Assembly: GCA_041918675.1 (NCBI GenBank) | Contig: JAYRVF010000001.1 | Location: 1-64,000 of the forward strand | Reading direction: 5' to 3' | DNA from: SCUB01 sp041918675 | GTDB taxonomy: Bacteria; Pseudomonadota; Alphaproteobacteria; Rhizobiales; Xanthobacteraceae | Length of the DNA stretch: 64,000 nt | Part shown: positions 6,533 through 15,080 of the stretch, piece by piece | How positions within the stretch are numbered: position 1 is the stretch's first letter | How the letters are laid out: every line of letters starts with the position of its first letter | The notes under the pieces: model-generated | What the model saw: the letters and a program-made list of their open reading frames with translations, nothing else | What the model was told of the DNA's origin: nothing | Databases searched by the model: none | Position numbers and translations under genes: made by a program

Positions 6533-9514
6533 CTAGAGCAGGCCGGCCTTGCCTTCCTTCCAGCGCGCGTATTCGGTCTCGAGAATGGCGACGTGCTCGG
6601 CTTCCTCCGCGCCAAGCTCGCGATAGAGCTGCCGCTCGACCGAGTCGCTCGCCGTTCCCTCCGCCCGATCGGTGAAGAACTTGACCGCGCGCCGCTCGAA
6701 TTCGATCGCGGCGCGGAACAGCGTGTCGGGATTGTCGATGCCGCCCTCGATGCCGGCCTGGACGGTGGCGAGATCGAGACGGAAGCCGTCGGACGGGTCG
6801 GGAATGTCGATGTGATAGCGGCGCGACAGCGTCGCCATGTGCTCGGCTTCCATTTCGGCGAACTTGCCGAACAGGTCCTTCAGCGCCGGCTCGCTGGTAC
6901 GCGCGGCCGAGCGACGATAGAAGGCCTGGCCGCCGAGCTCGATCTCGAAGGCGACGCGAATGGCATGGAGCCCGCCCTGATCGGAAAGGCCGGCTCGGTC
7001 GAGCGCCTTGAGCTTGCCGCCGCAATGCGGGCACATGCCGTAAGGGAAGGCGAAGCCTTCCGACACCTTGGCGCAATCGTCGCAGCGCCATTGCAGCTTG
7101 GCGTCGGCGCAGCAGATGTAAGCCTCGTCGCCTTCGACCGGCTGACGGCATTTCGGACAGATCGCGCGCCCCTCGGGCTCCGATCCGGCGATAGGTTGTC
7201 CAGGCACGAACGCCTCCACGTCTTCCTTGGTTGGGGGCCAATGGACCTTGGCCGATTGCAGCCACGCGCCGATGGCCTTGGCGGCGCGGCGGCCCGCGCC
7301 CATGGCGAGAATGACGGTCGCGCCGCCGGTGACGATGTCGCCGCCGGCGAAAACGCCGGGCAGGTTGGTCGTCTGCGTGTCGTTGTCGGCGACGATGTTG
7401 CCCCATTTGTTGAGGCCGAGACCCTTGGTCGCCTGCCCGATGATCGGATTGGGCTTGGTGCCGAGGGCGTAGATCACCGTGTCGCAATCCAATTCGACGA
7501 ACTCGTCGATCGGCACCGGCTTGCGGCGTCCGCGCTCGTCGGGCTCGCCGAGTTCCATCTTCTGCACGCGCATGCCGCGCACGTCGCCATTGTCGTCGAC
7601 GAGAATCTCGACCGGCGAATGCAGGAAGAAGAATTCGATGCCTTCCTCCTTGGCGTGACGGATTTCCTCGATGCGGGCGGGAGCCTCCGCCTCGGTGCGG
7701 CGGTAGACGCAGCGCACCGTTGGCGCGCCGAGGCGCTTGGCGACGCGCAGGCAGTCCATCGCGGTATTGCCGGCGCCGATGACGACGACGCTCTTGCCCA
7801 TGCTGATCGGCGTGTCGAGATAGGGGAAGCGGTCGCCGCCCATCAGGTTGATGCGGGTGAGGAACTCGTTGGCCGAATAGACCTGGCCCGCGAACTCGCC
7901 GGGAATGCCCAGAAAAGCCGGCGCGCCGGCGCCGGCGGCGACGAACACCGCGTCGAAGCCCATGTCGCCGAGCAGCTTCTCGATGGTGAAGGTCTTGCCG
8001 ATGACCTTGTTGGTCTCGAAGCGCACGCCGTAATCCTTCAGCCGCTGAATCTCGCGGTCGATGATCTCGCGCGGAAGGCGGAAGGAGGGAATGCCGTATT
8101 GCAGCACGCCGCCGAGGACGTGCAGGGCCTCATAGACCGTGACATCGACGCCGAAGCGAACGAGATCGGCGGCCGCGGCAAGGCCGGCGGGACCCGAGCC
8201 GACGATGGCGGCCTTGCCGAGCTTGTGGGCGATCTTGGGCGGCGTTGCCTTGGGCGGACGCGCGTGGTCGCCGATGAATCGTTCAAGCCGGCCGATCGCC
8301 ACCGCCTCGTGCTGGCGGTAGTTGGCGATGATGCATTGGGCCTCGCACTGGGTCTCCTGCGGACAGACGCGGCCGCAGATCGACGGGAAGATGCTCGACT
8401 CGTAGATCGACTCCAGCGCCTTGTCGACGTCGCGCAGGAGCAGGTGGCGGATGAAGGTGGGAATGTCGATCGACACCGGGCAGCCGGCGATGCAGGTCGG
8501 CTTGACGCATTGGATGCAGCGCTCGGCTTCCTCCAGCGCCTCCTTGATGGTGTAGCCGAGATTGACTTCCTCGAAATTGGCCGCGCGGATATGCGGGTCG
8601 CGCTCCGGCATCGGCGTCTGGTGCGGGGCGAGCTTGGCGAGCTTCTTGTAGTTGCGCTTGCCCTCGACGACGAGTTGCTGCTCCAGATTGCAGACGTGGG
8701 CGAAGTCCTCGTTGGCCTTCGTCTCCTGGCTCTTGAAACGCTTCTGGCGGGCGTGCAGTTCCTTGAAGTCTACGAGGTGCCCGTCGAAATCGGGTCCATC
8801 GACGCAGGCGAATTTGACCTCGTCGCCGACGGTGACACGGCATGAGCCGCACATGCCGGTGCCGTCGACCATGATCGTGTTGAGCGAGACCATGGTCTTG
8901 ACGCCGAACGGACGGGTGGTCTCGACGCAGGCGTGCATCATCGGCAGCGGGCCGATGGCGATCACAAGATCGGGCTTTTCCTTTTCCAGGATGCGTTGCA
9001 GCGCGGCGGTGACCAGGCCCGGCTCGCCATAGCTGCCGTCGTCGGTGCAGATGACGAGATCGTCGGCGATGGCGCGGAATTTGTCCTCCCAGAACACCAG
9101 GTCCTTGCTTCGGAAACCCATGATCGCCGTGGTGCGGTTGCCGATCTCCTTGAAGGCGCGCAATTGCGGGTAGACCGGCGCGACGCCCAGGCCGCCGCCG
9201 ACGAAGACGACATGGCCGACCTTGGCGACGTGCTGCGGCAGGCCGAGCGGACCGACGAAGTCCTCGAACGTGTCGCCCTGCTTATAGCCATCGCGCATTT
9301 CGCGCGTGGTCTTGCCGAGCGCTTGCACCACGACGGTGACGGTGCCACGGTCGCGGTCGTAATCGGCGACGGTCAGCGGGATGCGCTCGGCGCCGTCGTA
9401 AAGGCGAACCATGACGAAATGGCCGGGCTCGGCCGATCGCGCGACATCCGGCGCCTCGACGTCCCAAAGAAACGTCGCGTCCGAAAAACTCTCCCGGTGA
9501 ACAATCGAATACAT
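6533..9514 (-). CDS. NfnA-NfnB (sulfide dehydrogenase/ferredoxin:NADP oxidoreductase) fusion with zinc-ribbon and rubrerythrin-like domains
   Basis: This is a 993-residue, four-part flavoprotein. Residues 1-275 are NfnA/SudB-like: a ferredoxin-reductase fold, then the [2Fe-2S] set D217, C222, C225, C237. Residues 310-755 are NfnB/GltD-like: [4Fe-4S] cysteines C333, C336, C341, C345 and C380, C384, C390, C394; FAD loop GSGPAG near 440; NAD(P) loop GAGNTAMD near 580. Residues 785-832 carry three CxxC pairs (786/789, 811/814, 828/831) plus C801-C802, like a rubredoxin or zinc ribbon. Residues 848-990 form a ferritin-like domain with E889-x2-H892 and E971-x2-H974, typical diiron ligands. Nfn enzymes link NAD(H), NADP(H) and ferredoxin, so it may balance ferredoxin for aromatic reduction. 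The start at 9514 has an AGGGGGG ribosome site. Confidence 0.9.
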   Translation of the reverse strand: MYSIVHRESFSDATFLWDVEAPDVARSAEPGHFVMVRLYDGAERIPLTVADYDRDRGTVTVVVQALGKTTREMRDGYKQGDTFEDFVGPLGLPQHVAKVGHVVFVGGGLGVAPVYPQLRAFKEIGNRTTAIMGFRSKDLVFWEDKFRAIADDLVICTDDGSYGEPGLVTAALQRILEKEKPDLVIAIGPLPMMHACVETTRPFGVKTMVSLNTIMVDGTGMCGSCRVTVGDEVKFACVDGPDFDGHLVDFKELHARQKRFKSQETKANEDFAHVCNLEQQLVVEGKRNYKKLAKLAPHQTPMPERDPHIRAANFEEVNLGYTIKEALEEAERCIQCVKPTCIAGCPVSIDIPTFIRHLLLRDVDKALESIYESSIFPSICGRVCPQETQCEAQCIIANYRQHEAVAIGRLERFIGDHARPPKATPPKIAHKLGKAAIVGSGPAGLAAAADLVRFGVDVTVYEALHVLGGVLQYGIPSFRLPREIIDREIQRLKDYGVRFETNKVIGKTFTIEKLLGDMGFDAVFVAAGAGAPAFLGIPGEFAGQVYSANEFLTRINLMGGDRFPYLDTPISMGKSVVVIGAGNTAMDCLRVAKRLGAPTVRCVYRRTEAEAPARIEEIRHAKEEGIEFFFLHSPVEILVDDNGDVRGMRVQKMELGEPDERGRRKPVPIDEFVELDCDTVIYALGTKPNPIIGQATKGLGLNKWGNIVADNDTQTTNLPGVFAGGDIVTGGATVILAMGAGRRAAKAIGAWLQSAKVHWPPTKEDVEAFVPGQPIAGSEPEGRAICPKCRQPVEGDEAYICCADAKLQWRCDDCAKVSEGFAFPYGMCPHCGGKLKALDRAGLSDQGGLHAIRVAFEIELGGQAFYRRSAARTSEPALKDLFGKFAEMEAEHMATLSRRYHIDIPDPSDGFRLDLATVQAGIEGGIDNPDTLFRAAIEFERRAVKFFTDRAEGTASDSVERQLYRELGAEEAEHVAILETEYARWKEGKAGLL

Positions 9515-9787
9515 CGTTCCCCCCTGACCAAGCCAAGCACTTGAACCAGTCGTGCGCTTGAACGAGTCATGCGCGTGACGAGCCACGCTTTTGATGAACC
9601 AGGCGCGCCGATTTCGCGCCCGGACTTCCGCATCCTCCTTCCACGCTCTTGCCGGCGTGGATCGAAACTTCAAACTATCGCCCGGCACGGCCGGCCGCCA
9701 CGATTTCGGACCGCCAGGACAGGGTCGGCGCGTGCCGAAGGCGGGTCCCATCGCGCGATTTCGGTTCCGGCCGCCCTCTCGAAGGTC

Positions 9788-9837
9788 ACCGGTAAAATAG
9801 AGGCAAATCAGTACCGGTTTACAAATTAGAATGTCAA
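9788..9837 (-). promoter_or_regulatory. candidate promoter and operator for the Nfn fusion gene
   Basis: On the minus strand TTGACA (9837-9832) is followed after 18 bp by TACTGA (9813-9808), a weak sigma-70-like pair reading toward the fusion gene. The perfect inverted repeat ACCGGTA (9788-9794) and TACCGGT (9812-9818) overlaps the -10 region and could be an operator. The leader would be about 290 nt. I see no supportable gene in the whole gap 9515-10191. Confidence 0.3.
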
Positions 9838-10191
9838 GGCGTTGTAGTCCGGTTCGATGGCCGATCAATTGACACAACACAAGCGCGCCGGGGGCGTTTT
9901 GCCGCCGTCGAAGGTGGCCGCGCATGTGCCGTCTCGCCGGGCGCGGCCGCGCGCGTCCCCGTTAACAAGCCCGGCGAAGGCGGAAGTTTCGATATTGCCG
10001 GAAAAAGAATCGCATTATTGATGCGGGCGTCGCGCGTTTGCGCCGATTTCGCCACATGCGCGTCGTCGGATGGCGCCGGCGTCGCCCGAGGCGTCCAAGG
10101 CGCCCGAAGCACCCAAGTTGCCCAAGACGCCCGAGACGCTCAAGACGCCCAATTCGAGTTTCAATCCCGCAACAGTGAAGCGAAGAGTGCC

Positions 10192-10911
10192 ATGCCAGCC
10201 ATCTCGTCCCGCCGTCCTTACCGCGTCGGTCGCTCGCGTACCGGGCTCGGACTTTTCGCCACCAAGGAGATCGCCAAGGGCACAACGATCATCCGCTATT
10301 GGGGACCGAAGATCTCCTCGAAGCTCGCCGACGAGTTGGAGAACAAATATCTGTTCGAGATCAACAGCCGCTGGACGGTCGACGGCTCGATCCGGCGCAA
10401 CATCGCCCGCTACATCAATCACGCGTGCAAGCCGAACGCCGAATCCGATGTGATCGGCCACAAGATCATCATCCGCGCCATCAAGGTGATCCGTCCGGGC
10501 GACGAGGTCACCTATGATTACGGCAAGAATTATTTCAACACCTTCATCAAGCCGATCGGCTGCCTGTGCCGCGCCTGCGAGGCCAAGCGCAAGGAAGAGC
10601 GCGCGGCGGCGCGGGTTCGCGCCAAGCGGGCGAAGGCGCGCGCCCTGCGCAAAGCGGGGCTGGTGAAGGAGGCCGCCTCGGCCGATTCCGGCAAGAAGGC
10701 GCGTGGGACGCGCGGCGCGAAGTCTCCGGTCGCGACCAAGGTGAAGGCGTCGGCGAAGGCCGCGAAAGCGGGCGCGGGCAAGAGCGGGGCGAAGGCGCGC
10801 GTCGAGCGCAAGCCCAAGCCGAAGCCCAAGCCGAAGCTCAAACTGGTGACGGGATCGGCCGCGGCGCGCGGCGGCCGGGCGATGGCGCGGGATGTCTCGC
10901 GCGCGGCGTGA
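10192..10911 (+). CDS. SET-domain protein with lysine/alanine/proline-rich C-terminal tail
   Basis: This 239-residue protein has a SET methyltransferase domain over residues 5-125. It shows GRSRTGLGLFA at the start, the pseudoknot motif RYINHACKPNAE, the SAM-site motif GDEVTYDYG, and a following CLCRAC that resembles a post-SET zinc cluster completed by the Cys of NHAC. From about residue 130 the chain becomes very rich in Lys, Ala and Arg and ends with Lys-Pro repeats, like histone H1 tails or bacterial nucleoid proteins. A protein-lysine methyltransferase acting near DNA or RNA is a reasonable inference, but no substrate can be named. The ATG at 10192 follows GAAGAG; a longer upstream frame is low-complexity and not convincing. 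Confidence 0.8.
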   Translation: MPAISSRRPYRVGRSRTGLGLFATKEIAKGTTIIRYWGPKISSKLADELENKYLFEINSRWTVDGSIRRNIARYINHACKPNAESDVIGHKIIIRAIKVIRPGDEVTYDYGKNYFNTFIKPIGCLCRACEAKRKEERAAARVRAKRAKARALRKAGLVKEAASADSGKKARGTRGAKSPVATKVKASAKAAKAGAGKSGAKARVERKPKPKPKPKLKLVTGSAAARGGRAMARDVSRAA

Positions 10912-11061
10912 TCTTGCCACTGGCCAGCGAGAGCGGAAACCGGTTTGGCGTCCGACCGTTCGCCCGCGAATTCAACCGGCGCATCATCGTTTCGCGGAAG
11001 TGATCCCGCTTGACCGGTTCAAGCGCCGGCGCGTCACCGCCGGCGCGGAACTGATTTCCCG

Positions 11062-11883
11062 TCAGTCGCGCGCCGCCTCGGGCGCAGGCTCGATCGCCCG
11101 CCGGTAGAGATGCCATGTCGCGTGGCCGACCACCGGCAAGGTGAAGATGAGGCCGAGGAACATCGGGATCGCCGAAAAGACAAGGTCGACGACGATGATC
11201 AGCCCCCAGGTGAGCATGGGGACCGGATTGCGCAGGACCGTTTGAACGCTGGTGATCATCGCGGTGATGAAATCGAGGTCGCGGTCGAGCAGCAGCGGAA
11301 AGGAAATCACCGTCAGCGAGAACAGCACCAGCGCCAGGACCGCGCCGACCGCGTTGCCGACGACCAGGAACATCAACCCTTCCGGCGTCGACAGCAGCAT
11401 GCCGAGAAATTCCCTCATGGTGCCGAACGAGGAGAAGCCGAGGAAAAGCGCCAGCAGCAGGCGCACCTGATACATCCAGACGATGAAGATGAAGAGCGTG
11501 ACGAATGCCATCCACCCCATTTCGCGCTTGCCCTGACCGAACACGACGGAGAACAGCGCGCCCCATGAAATGGGCAGGCCGAGCTCGCGCCGGCGGCTGA
11601 CTTCATAAAGGCCGACGGCGACGAAGGGGCCGATCAGCGCGAAGCCGGCCGCGAGCGGGTAGGCGAGATAGCTCGCCCCCATCCAGGCCACCAGAACGAC
11701 CAGCACGATTCCGCCGATCGCGTAGACCGCGCCCAGCAGCATGCCGTAGAGCGGCGCGGCCTGGAAATCGCGCAATCCGGCCGCGAGCGCGTCCCCGACA
11801 TCCTTCAAGGTGATGTCGCGGATGGTCGGCATCGTGGAGCCCGGCGGGTTCCGTGGTGCGTTCAGGGTGACGGGCTCGCTCAT
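11062..11883 (-). CDS. DUF2189 family integral membrane protein
   Basis: This is a 273-residue membrane protein. After a soluble N-terminus of about 45 residues (IRDITLKDVGDALAAGLRDF) come roughly six hydrophobic segments, for example around residues 47-67, 72-95, 125-145, 170-195 and 225-245. The pattern and the N-terminal motif match DUF2189, a family of unknown function found in alphaproteobacteria and sometimes described as a cytochrome-oxidase-like membrane protein by weak similarity. No catalytic residues are evident. The gene stands alone on the minus strand, flanked by divergent or separately spaced genes, and no partner can be inferred. Confidence 0.75.
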   Translation of the reverse strand: MSEPVTLNAPRNPPGSTMPTIRDITLKDVGDALAAGLRDFQAAPLYGMLLGAVYAIGGIVLVVLVAWMGASYLAYPLAAGFALIGPFVAVGLYEVSRRRELGLPISWGALFSVVFGQGKREMGWMAFVTLFIFIVWMYQVRLLLALFLGFSSFGTMREFLGMLLSTPEGLMFLVVGNAVGAVLALVLFSLTVISFPLLLDRDLDFITAMITSVQTVLRNPVPMLTWGLIIVVDLVFSAIPMFLGLIFTLPVVGHATWHLYRRAIEPAPEAARD

Positions 11884-12142
11884 TTGGGTTTCCTGAATTT
11901 GCGTGAATTTCCAAAGGCTCGTGAATATCCCGCGACTTCAAGGTCGGTGGCGCATGCCGATGGCGCGCCGCCCGCTTGACATAAGTTAATCTATATCACG
12001 GCCGGCGATCTGTGAACCGCGCGCGGGATCGCGCCGCGCGTTTGTCCCCCGCCGTGGTGACGGGTCGCCACATGGCATTCATCGTGGTGATCGGAGCGAG
12101 ATTAGTTGAGCGCGCGCCGCGCTGGTCGCGCGGGGGCGGAAA

Positions 12143-13396
12143 CTAGCCGCGCGCCCACGCCGCGATCGGGCGCGCGAGTTCGCGAACGGCCGCGCGCGTC
12201 AGCAGCGCCATGCGGATCACGGGAAACAACGGATCGCGAGGACGAAGCGGCACGAGCATGTCAGCCATCCGCATGCGCCCGCTCCACAGCGTCGCGATCG
12301 GACCGTTCGCCGCCGGCTCGGTTGAATCGGCGGCGGCGATGGCGGGATCGGCGCGGAAGTGGTGCGTCACTTCGGCCATCAATTGCGTGCCCGGCGAGGA
12401 CGACGCGAAGCGCTCGTCGATGCCGATCTTGAAGAAATAGCCGCGATCGAGATGACGCGGCAGGATGCCGGCCGCGACCGGCGTTCCGCCGCGGCGCAGC
12501 ACCGCGATCTCGCAATTGCCCGTCGCGGCGAGAGCGGGAACCGCAGCGCGGATGAAGGCGGCGTCGCCTTCCGAACTCGCCAGCGCCGTGCCGCGTTTTC
12601 CTTTCCAGCCGCCCGCCTCGAGCGCGAGAAATTCCTCCAGCGCGCCCGGGATTTCATCCGCCCCGCGCGCGAAGGTGAGCGACACCTCGCCGCCTTCGGC
12701 GAGACGCGCGCGCATCCGGCGCAGGCTCTTGGACATCAGGCTTTTCGGCATGAGACCGGTCGTCGTGGTGGCGCCCGGGGACGCCTCGGGCGCGGACGCA
12801 TCGAGAAGGGAACGCTGGTAGCGCCGCACGGCGCGCGCGCGCGCGCCACCGCGCGCGAGCAAGCCGCGAATGGCATTCATGGCCGCGCCGTCGGCGGGAA
12901 CATCGCGCAGCAGCAGCGCGTGGGCGCCGCGCGCGCGCGCGGCCGCCAGAAGCGCGGCGACGGCTTCGCTCGCCCGATCGCGATCGATGAGGGGCGTTCC
13001 CAGCACGCCATAGGATTCATGTGACACGAGCAAGGGCAAGGGCAGGCGATAGGCGCGCCACGCCGAAACGACCGGCAGCAGGCCGATCAGGCGGCGGTCC
13101 GGTCCCGCGTCCCAGGCCGCGAGCGCCATCGCGCCCCTTCGTCCCTTGGCGTGCGCGTCGACCGCGCGCGCCCATGCGGGAAGGAAATAGGCGTTGGGTT
13201 CGATGGCGCGGCTCGCGAGATCGGCCCATGCGTCGGGTGGAATTTCGGCCAGCGCGGTCGTCGTCGCGGTGGCGCCAGCGGGATCGAGGCTCGGCGCGAT
13301 GGTGTCTTGCGGCGCGGTGCGCGGGCGCGCGTCGTCGTCGGCGGGACGAATCCCTCCGTCGAAACGCGCGTTCGCCACGTCGCAGGCATTGGCCAC
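12143..13396 (-). CDS. GNAT/BioF2-like (CelD-type) acetyltransferase
   Basis: This is a 417-residue protein with the two-lobed acetyltransferase layout of the BioF2-like/CelD group. An N-terminal lobe (DAWADLASRAIEPNAYFLPAW) is followed by a C-terminal GNAT core around residues 240-370 with LEAGGWKGKRGTAL, the usual signature of this family. Relatives act in exopolysaccharide or cellulose synthesis, but many are uncharacterised. I chose a GTG start at 13396 because AGGAGGA lies 8-9 bp upstream; the frame stays open further upstream to an ATG at 13513 but has no good ribosome site. No neighbours point to a polysaccharide locus. Confidence 0.72.
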   Translation of the reverse strand: MANACDVANARFDGGIRPADDDARPRTAPQDTIAPSLDPAGATATTTALAEIPPDAWADLASRAIEPNAYFLPAWARAVDAHAKGRRGAMALAAWDAGPDRRLIGLLPVVSAWRAYRLPLPLLVSHESYGVLGTPLIDRDRASEAVAALLAAARARGAHALLLRDVPADGAAMNAIRGLLARGGARARAVRRYQRSLLDASAPEASPGATTTTGLMPKSLMSKSLRRMRARLAEGGEVSLTFARGADEIPGALEEFLALEAGGWKGKRGTALASSEGDAAFIRAAVPALAATGNCEIAVLRRGGTPVAAGILPRHLDRGYFFKIGIDERFASSSPGTQLMAEVTHHFRADPAIAAADSTEPAANGPIATLWSGRMRMADMLVPLRPRDPLFPVIRMALLTRAAVRELARPIAAWARG

Positions 13397-13676
13397 GATT
13401 TGCGTCCTCCTCGGGCGCTTGACCCCGGAACCGCGAAACGGCGGCGGTGCACCTCGGCTTCTGCGAGCCCCCGTGCGCCGCCGTCGCGCCGTTCCTGGCG
13501 CGAGGATATGCAAAATTCCAAAAAATCCACGTAAGGCGGGTCGGACAAATCCTCTTCAATCGCGCAAACATTCGTTAATCATGAATGGGCGCGAGCGCGG
13601 CTTGCCCCGCAACGCTTCGGCGGGGATGCGTCGCGCGGGGGTTCGTCGCGCGGTGGAGTGGATTCGTCGACGGGGC

Positions 13677-13705
13677 AAAAAAAGACCGCCACGAGGGCGG
13701 TCTTT
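13677..13705 (-). terminator. Rho-independent terminator of the DUF442 gene
   Basis: AAAGACCGCC (13681-13690) and GGCGGTCTTT (13696-13705) form a perfect 10-bp stem with loop ACGAG. On the minus strand the stem is followed by seven T residues (13683-13677). It lies 46 bp past the stop of the minus-strand gene at 13751, so it ends that transcript. The remaining part of the gap 13397-13750 holds nothing I recognise. Confidence 0.85.
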
Positions 13706-13750
13706 CAAGGTCTTCAGAGTGTCGCGCCGATTCTCAACGGCGTCACGCCA

Positions 13751-14200
13751 TCAGGCCGCTTGGCCGACGAACTTGGCGGCGCGCTCGTCAATGTCGTCGC
13801 GCAACATTTCGAGATCGAAGCCGGCGCTGAGCGCTCTCGCCAGCGCGTAATCGGTGCCGGAGCGGGTGGCGGCGACTTGCGTCCACAGCGTCGCGCAGCG
13901 CGTGCCGGACCGGCAATAGAACAGGATCGGGCCCGGCAGTTCGCGCATCAGCCGGGCGAACGCCTCGACCTTGTCGTCGTCGGTCACGTTGAGACAGGAA
14001 ACCGGCATGAAGCGGAATTCGAGGCCGTTCCGCCGCGCCGCGGCTTCCGCGTCGGCGTTGGCGAGCTGGCCGGCGGCCTCGCCGTCCGGCCGGTTGTTGA
14101 CGACCGAGCGGAACCCCTTCGCCGCGACTTCCGCGAAATCCTCTTCGACGAGCTGAGAGGCCACGTAGGTGCCCGGATCCATCTCGAAAAACTGTGCCAT
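13751..14200 (-). CDS. TIGR01244/DUF442 family phosphatase-like (BLH) protein
   Basis: This 149-residue protein has the cysteine-phosphatase-like fold of the beta-lactamase-hydrolase-like (Blh) N-domain family. The P-loop motif is YCRSGTRCA, so the catalytic Cys is about residue 95 with Arg six residues later. The upstream motif FRSVVNNRPDGE is also typical. In other bacteria the domain is fused to or paired with an ETHE1-type persulfide dioxygenase, suggesting a role in sulfide or persulfide handling. Here it stands alone, with its own terminator, so the partner must be elsewhere. The start at 14200 is the first Met of the conserved domain. Confidence 0.82.
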   Translation of the reverse strand: MAQFFEMDPGTYVASQLVEEDFAEVAAKGFRSVVNNRPDGEAAGQLANADAEAAARRNGLEFRFMPVSCLNVTDDDKVEAFARLMRELPGPILFYCRSGTRCATLWTQVAATRSGTDYALARALSAGFDLEMLRDDIDERAAKFVGQAA

Positions 14201-14385
14201 GGTATTCCCCTACTTCCCGCCAGCCCGCTCGTGCGGTCGGCCATGAAATAGAGATTCCGCTTTGACGCGGGATTTTCAAGAAAAATATGGGGTCTCGTAG
14301 AAGAAAAATCTATAAATCCACGCTGACGACCGGCTATCGAATAAAATATTGCTACGGCCTCCGGGAAGGGAAGACTATTCCTCGG

Positions 14386-14658
14386 CTATCCGGTCGCGTC
14401 CGGCGCCCCCTCGGCTTCGGCGTAGGCGACGCCGAGCTTGCGGCCCTCGCGCCAGACGACGCGAGCCTGCCGGCCGCGCTTGTCGCCGTCGATGAGGAGG
14501 AGGAACTTGTTGGGTATGCCCTGCGGACTTTCAATTTCCAGGCAGGCGCCGGTATCGGAGACGTTGCGCACGCGGCAACTCAGTCCGCCGCCGTTGGGGA
14601 ACTCGATGATGCCGCCCTTGAGGACTTTTCGCCTCGGCTTTGCGCGCTGCTCTTCCAT
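14386..14658 (-). CDS. PilZ-domain protein
   Basis: This 90-residue protein consists of a single small PilZ-like beta barrel. The N-terminal RAKPRRKVLKGG supplies an RxxxR-like element, and residues 30-45 carry RVRNVSDTGACLEIESP, corresponding to the (D/N)xSxxG motif of c-di-GMP binders. The family senses cyclic di-GMP; in this window the diguanylate cyclase PleD is encoded far away at 51486. I chose the Met at 14658 because the longer frame upstream lacks family similarity. The presence of both motifs suggests ligand binding, but it is not proven. Confidence 0.78.
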   Translation of the reverse strand: MEEQRAKPRRKVLKGGIIEFPNGGGLSCRVRNVSDTGACLEIESPQGIPNKFLLLIDGDKRGRQARVVWREGRKLGVAYAEAEGAPDATG

Positions 14659-14956
14659 GACCGCGACTCGGCGAAATCTCGCGCCGACTGTGTGCTGGAT
14701 GGTCCGCCAACGTGGGTGATCTAGCACACCGAAATTTCAAATTCCCAAAAAATTGCTGCAAATTAGAGGCGGACGTCTTAGCGGATTGTTCGCCAAATCG
14801 GCGGCCGCCCCGAAACTCGTCCGGCCGCGCGGATGCGATTGCCGAACTCGAAAACGCGCGGCGGGCATCGTTCCGCTTGCGCCGACCTTGAGCAAATCCG
14901 GCTGGCGTGGAGAGCGTTCGCGCGATGAGGGGCCGCCCAAGGTTTCTGATCCGGAA

Positions 14957-14997
14957 CATTTCATTTCGGCGAGACGATTCCGTCTCGCCGTGAAATG
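14957..14997. repeat. dispersed palindromic element, copy 1
   Basis: CATTTCA (14957-14963) pairs with TGAAATG (14991-14997) and CGGCGAGACG (14967-14976) with CGTCTCGCCG (14981-14990). The loop is ATTC and a 3-nt bulge lies on the left arm. A closely related sequence, including the preceding GATCCGG, recurs at 23608-23660. It sits in the gap 14659-15080, which otherwise shows no gene. It looks like one of the repeated extragenic palindromes common in Hyphomicrobiales, and could also form an RNA hairpin. Confidence 0.6.
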
Positions 14998-15080
14998 CTC
15001 ATCGAGAATCGGCGAAGATGGACCCGCTGTCCCGGCCGACGATTCGGGTCCCGTCGTCTTCGGAATTCGGAGCGCTTGCT

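Noticed and set aside
6305..8845. An 846-residue plus-strand frame over the Nfn fusion gene
   Set aside because: No domain or ribosome site; mirrors the codon bias of the real minus-strand gene.
11976..12004. TTGACA near 11976 as a promoter
   Set aside because: No -10-like hexamer at the right distance and no plus-strand gene follows.
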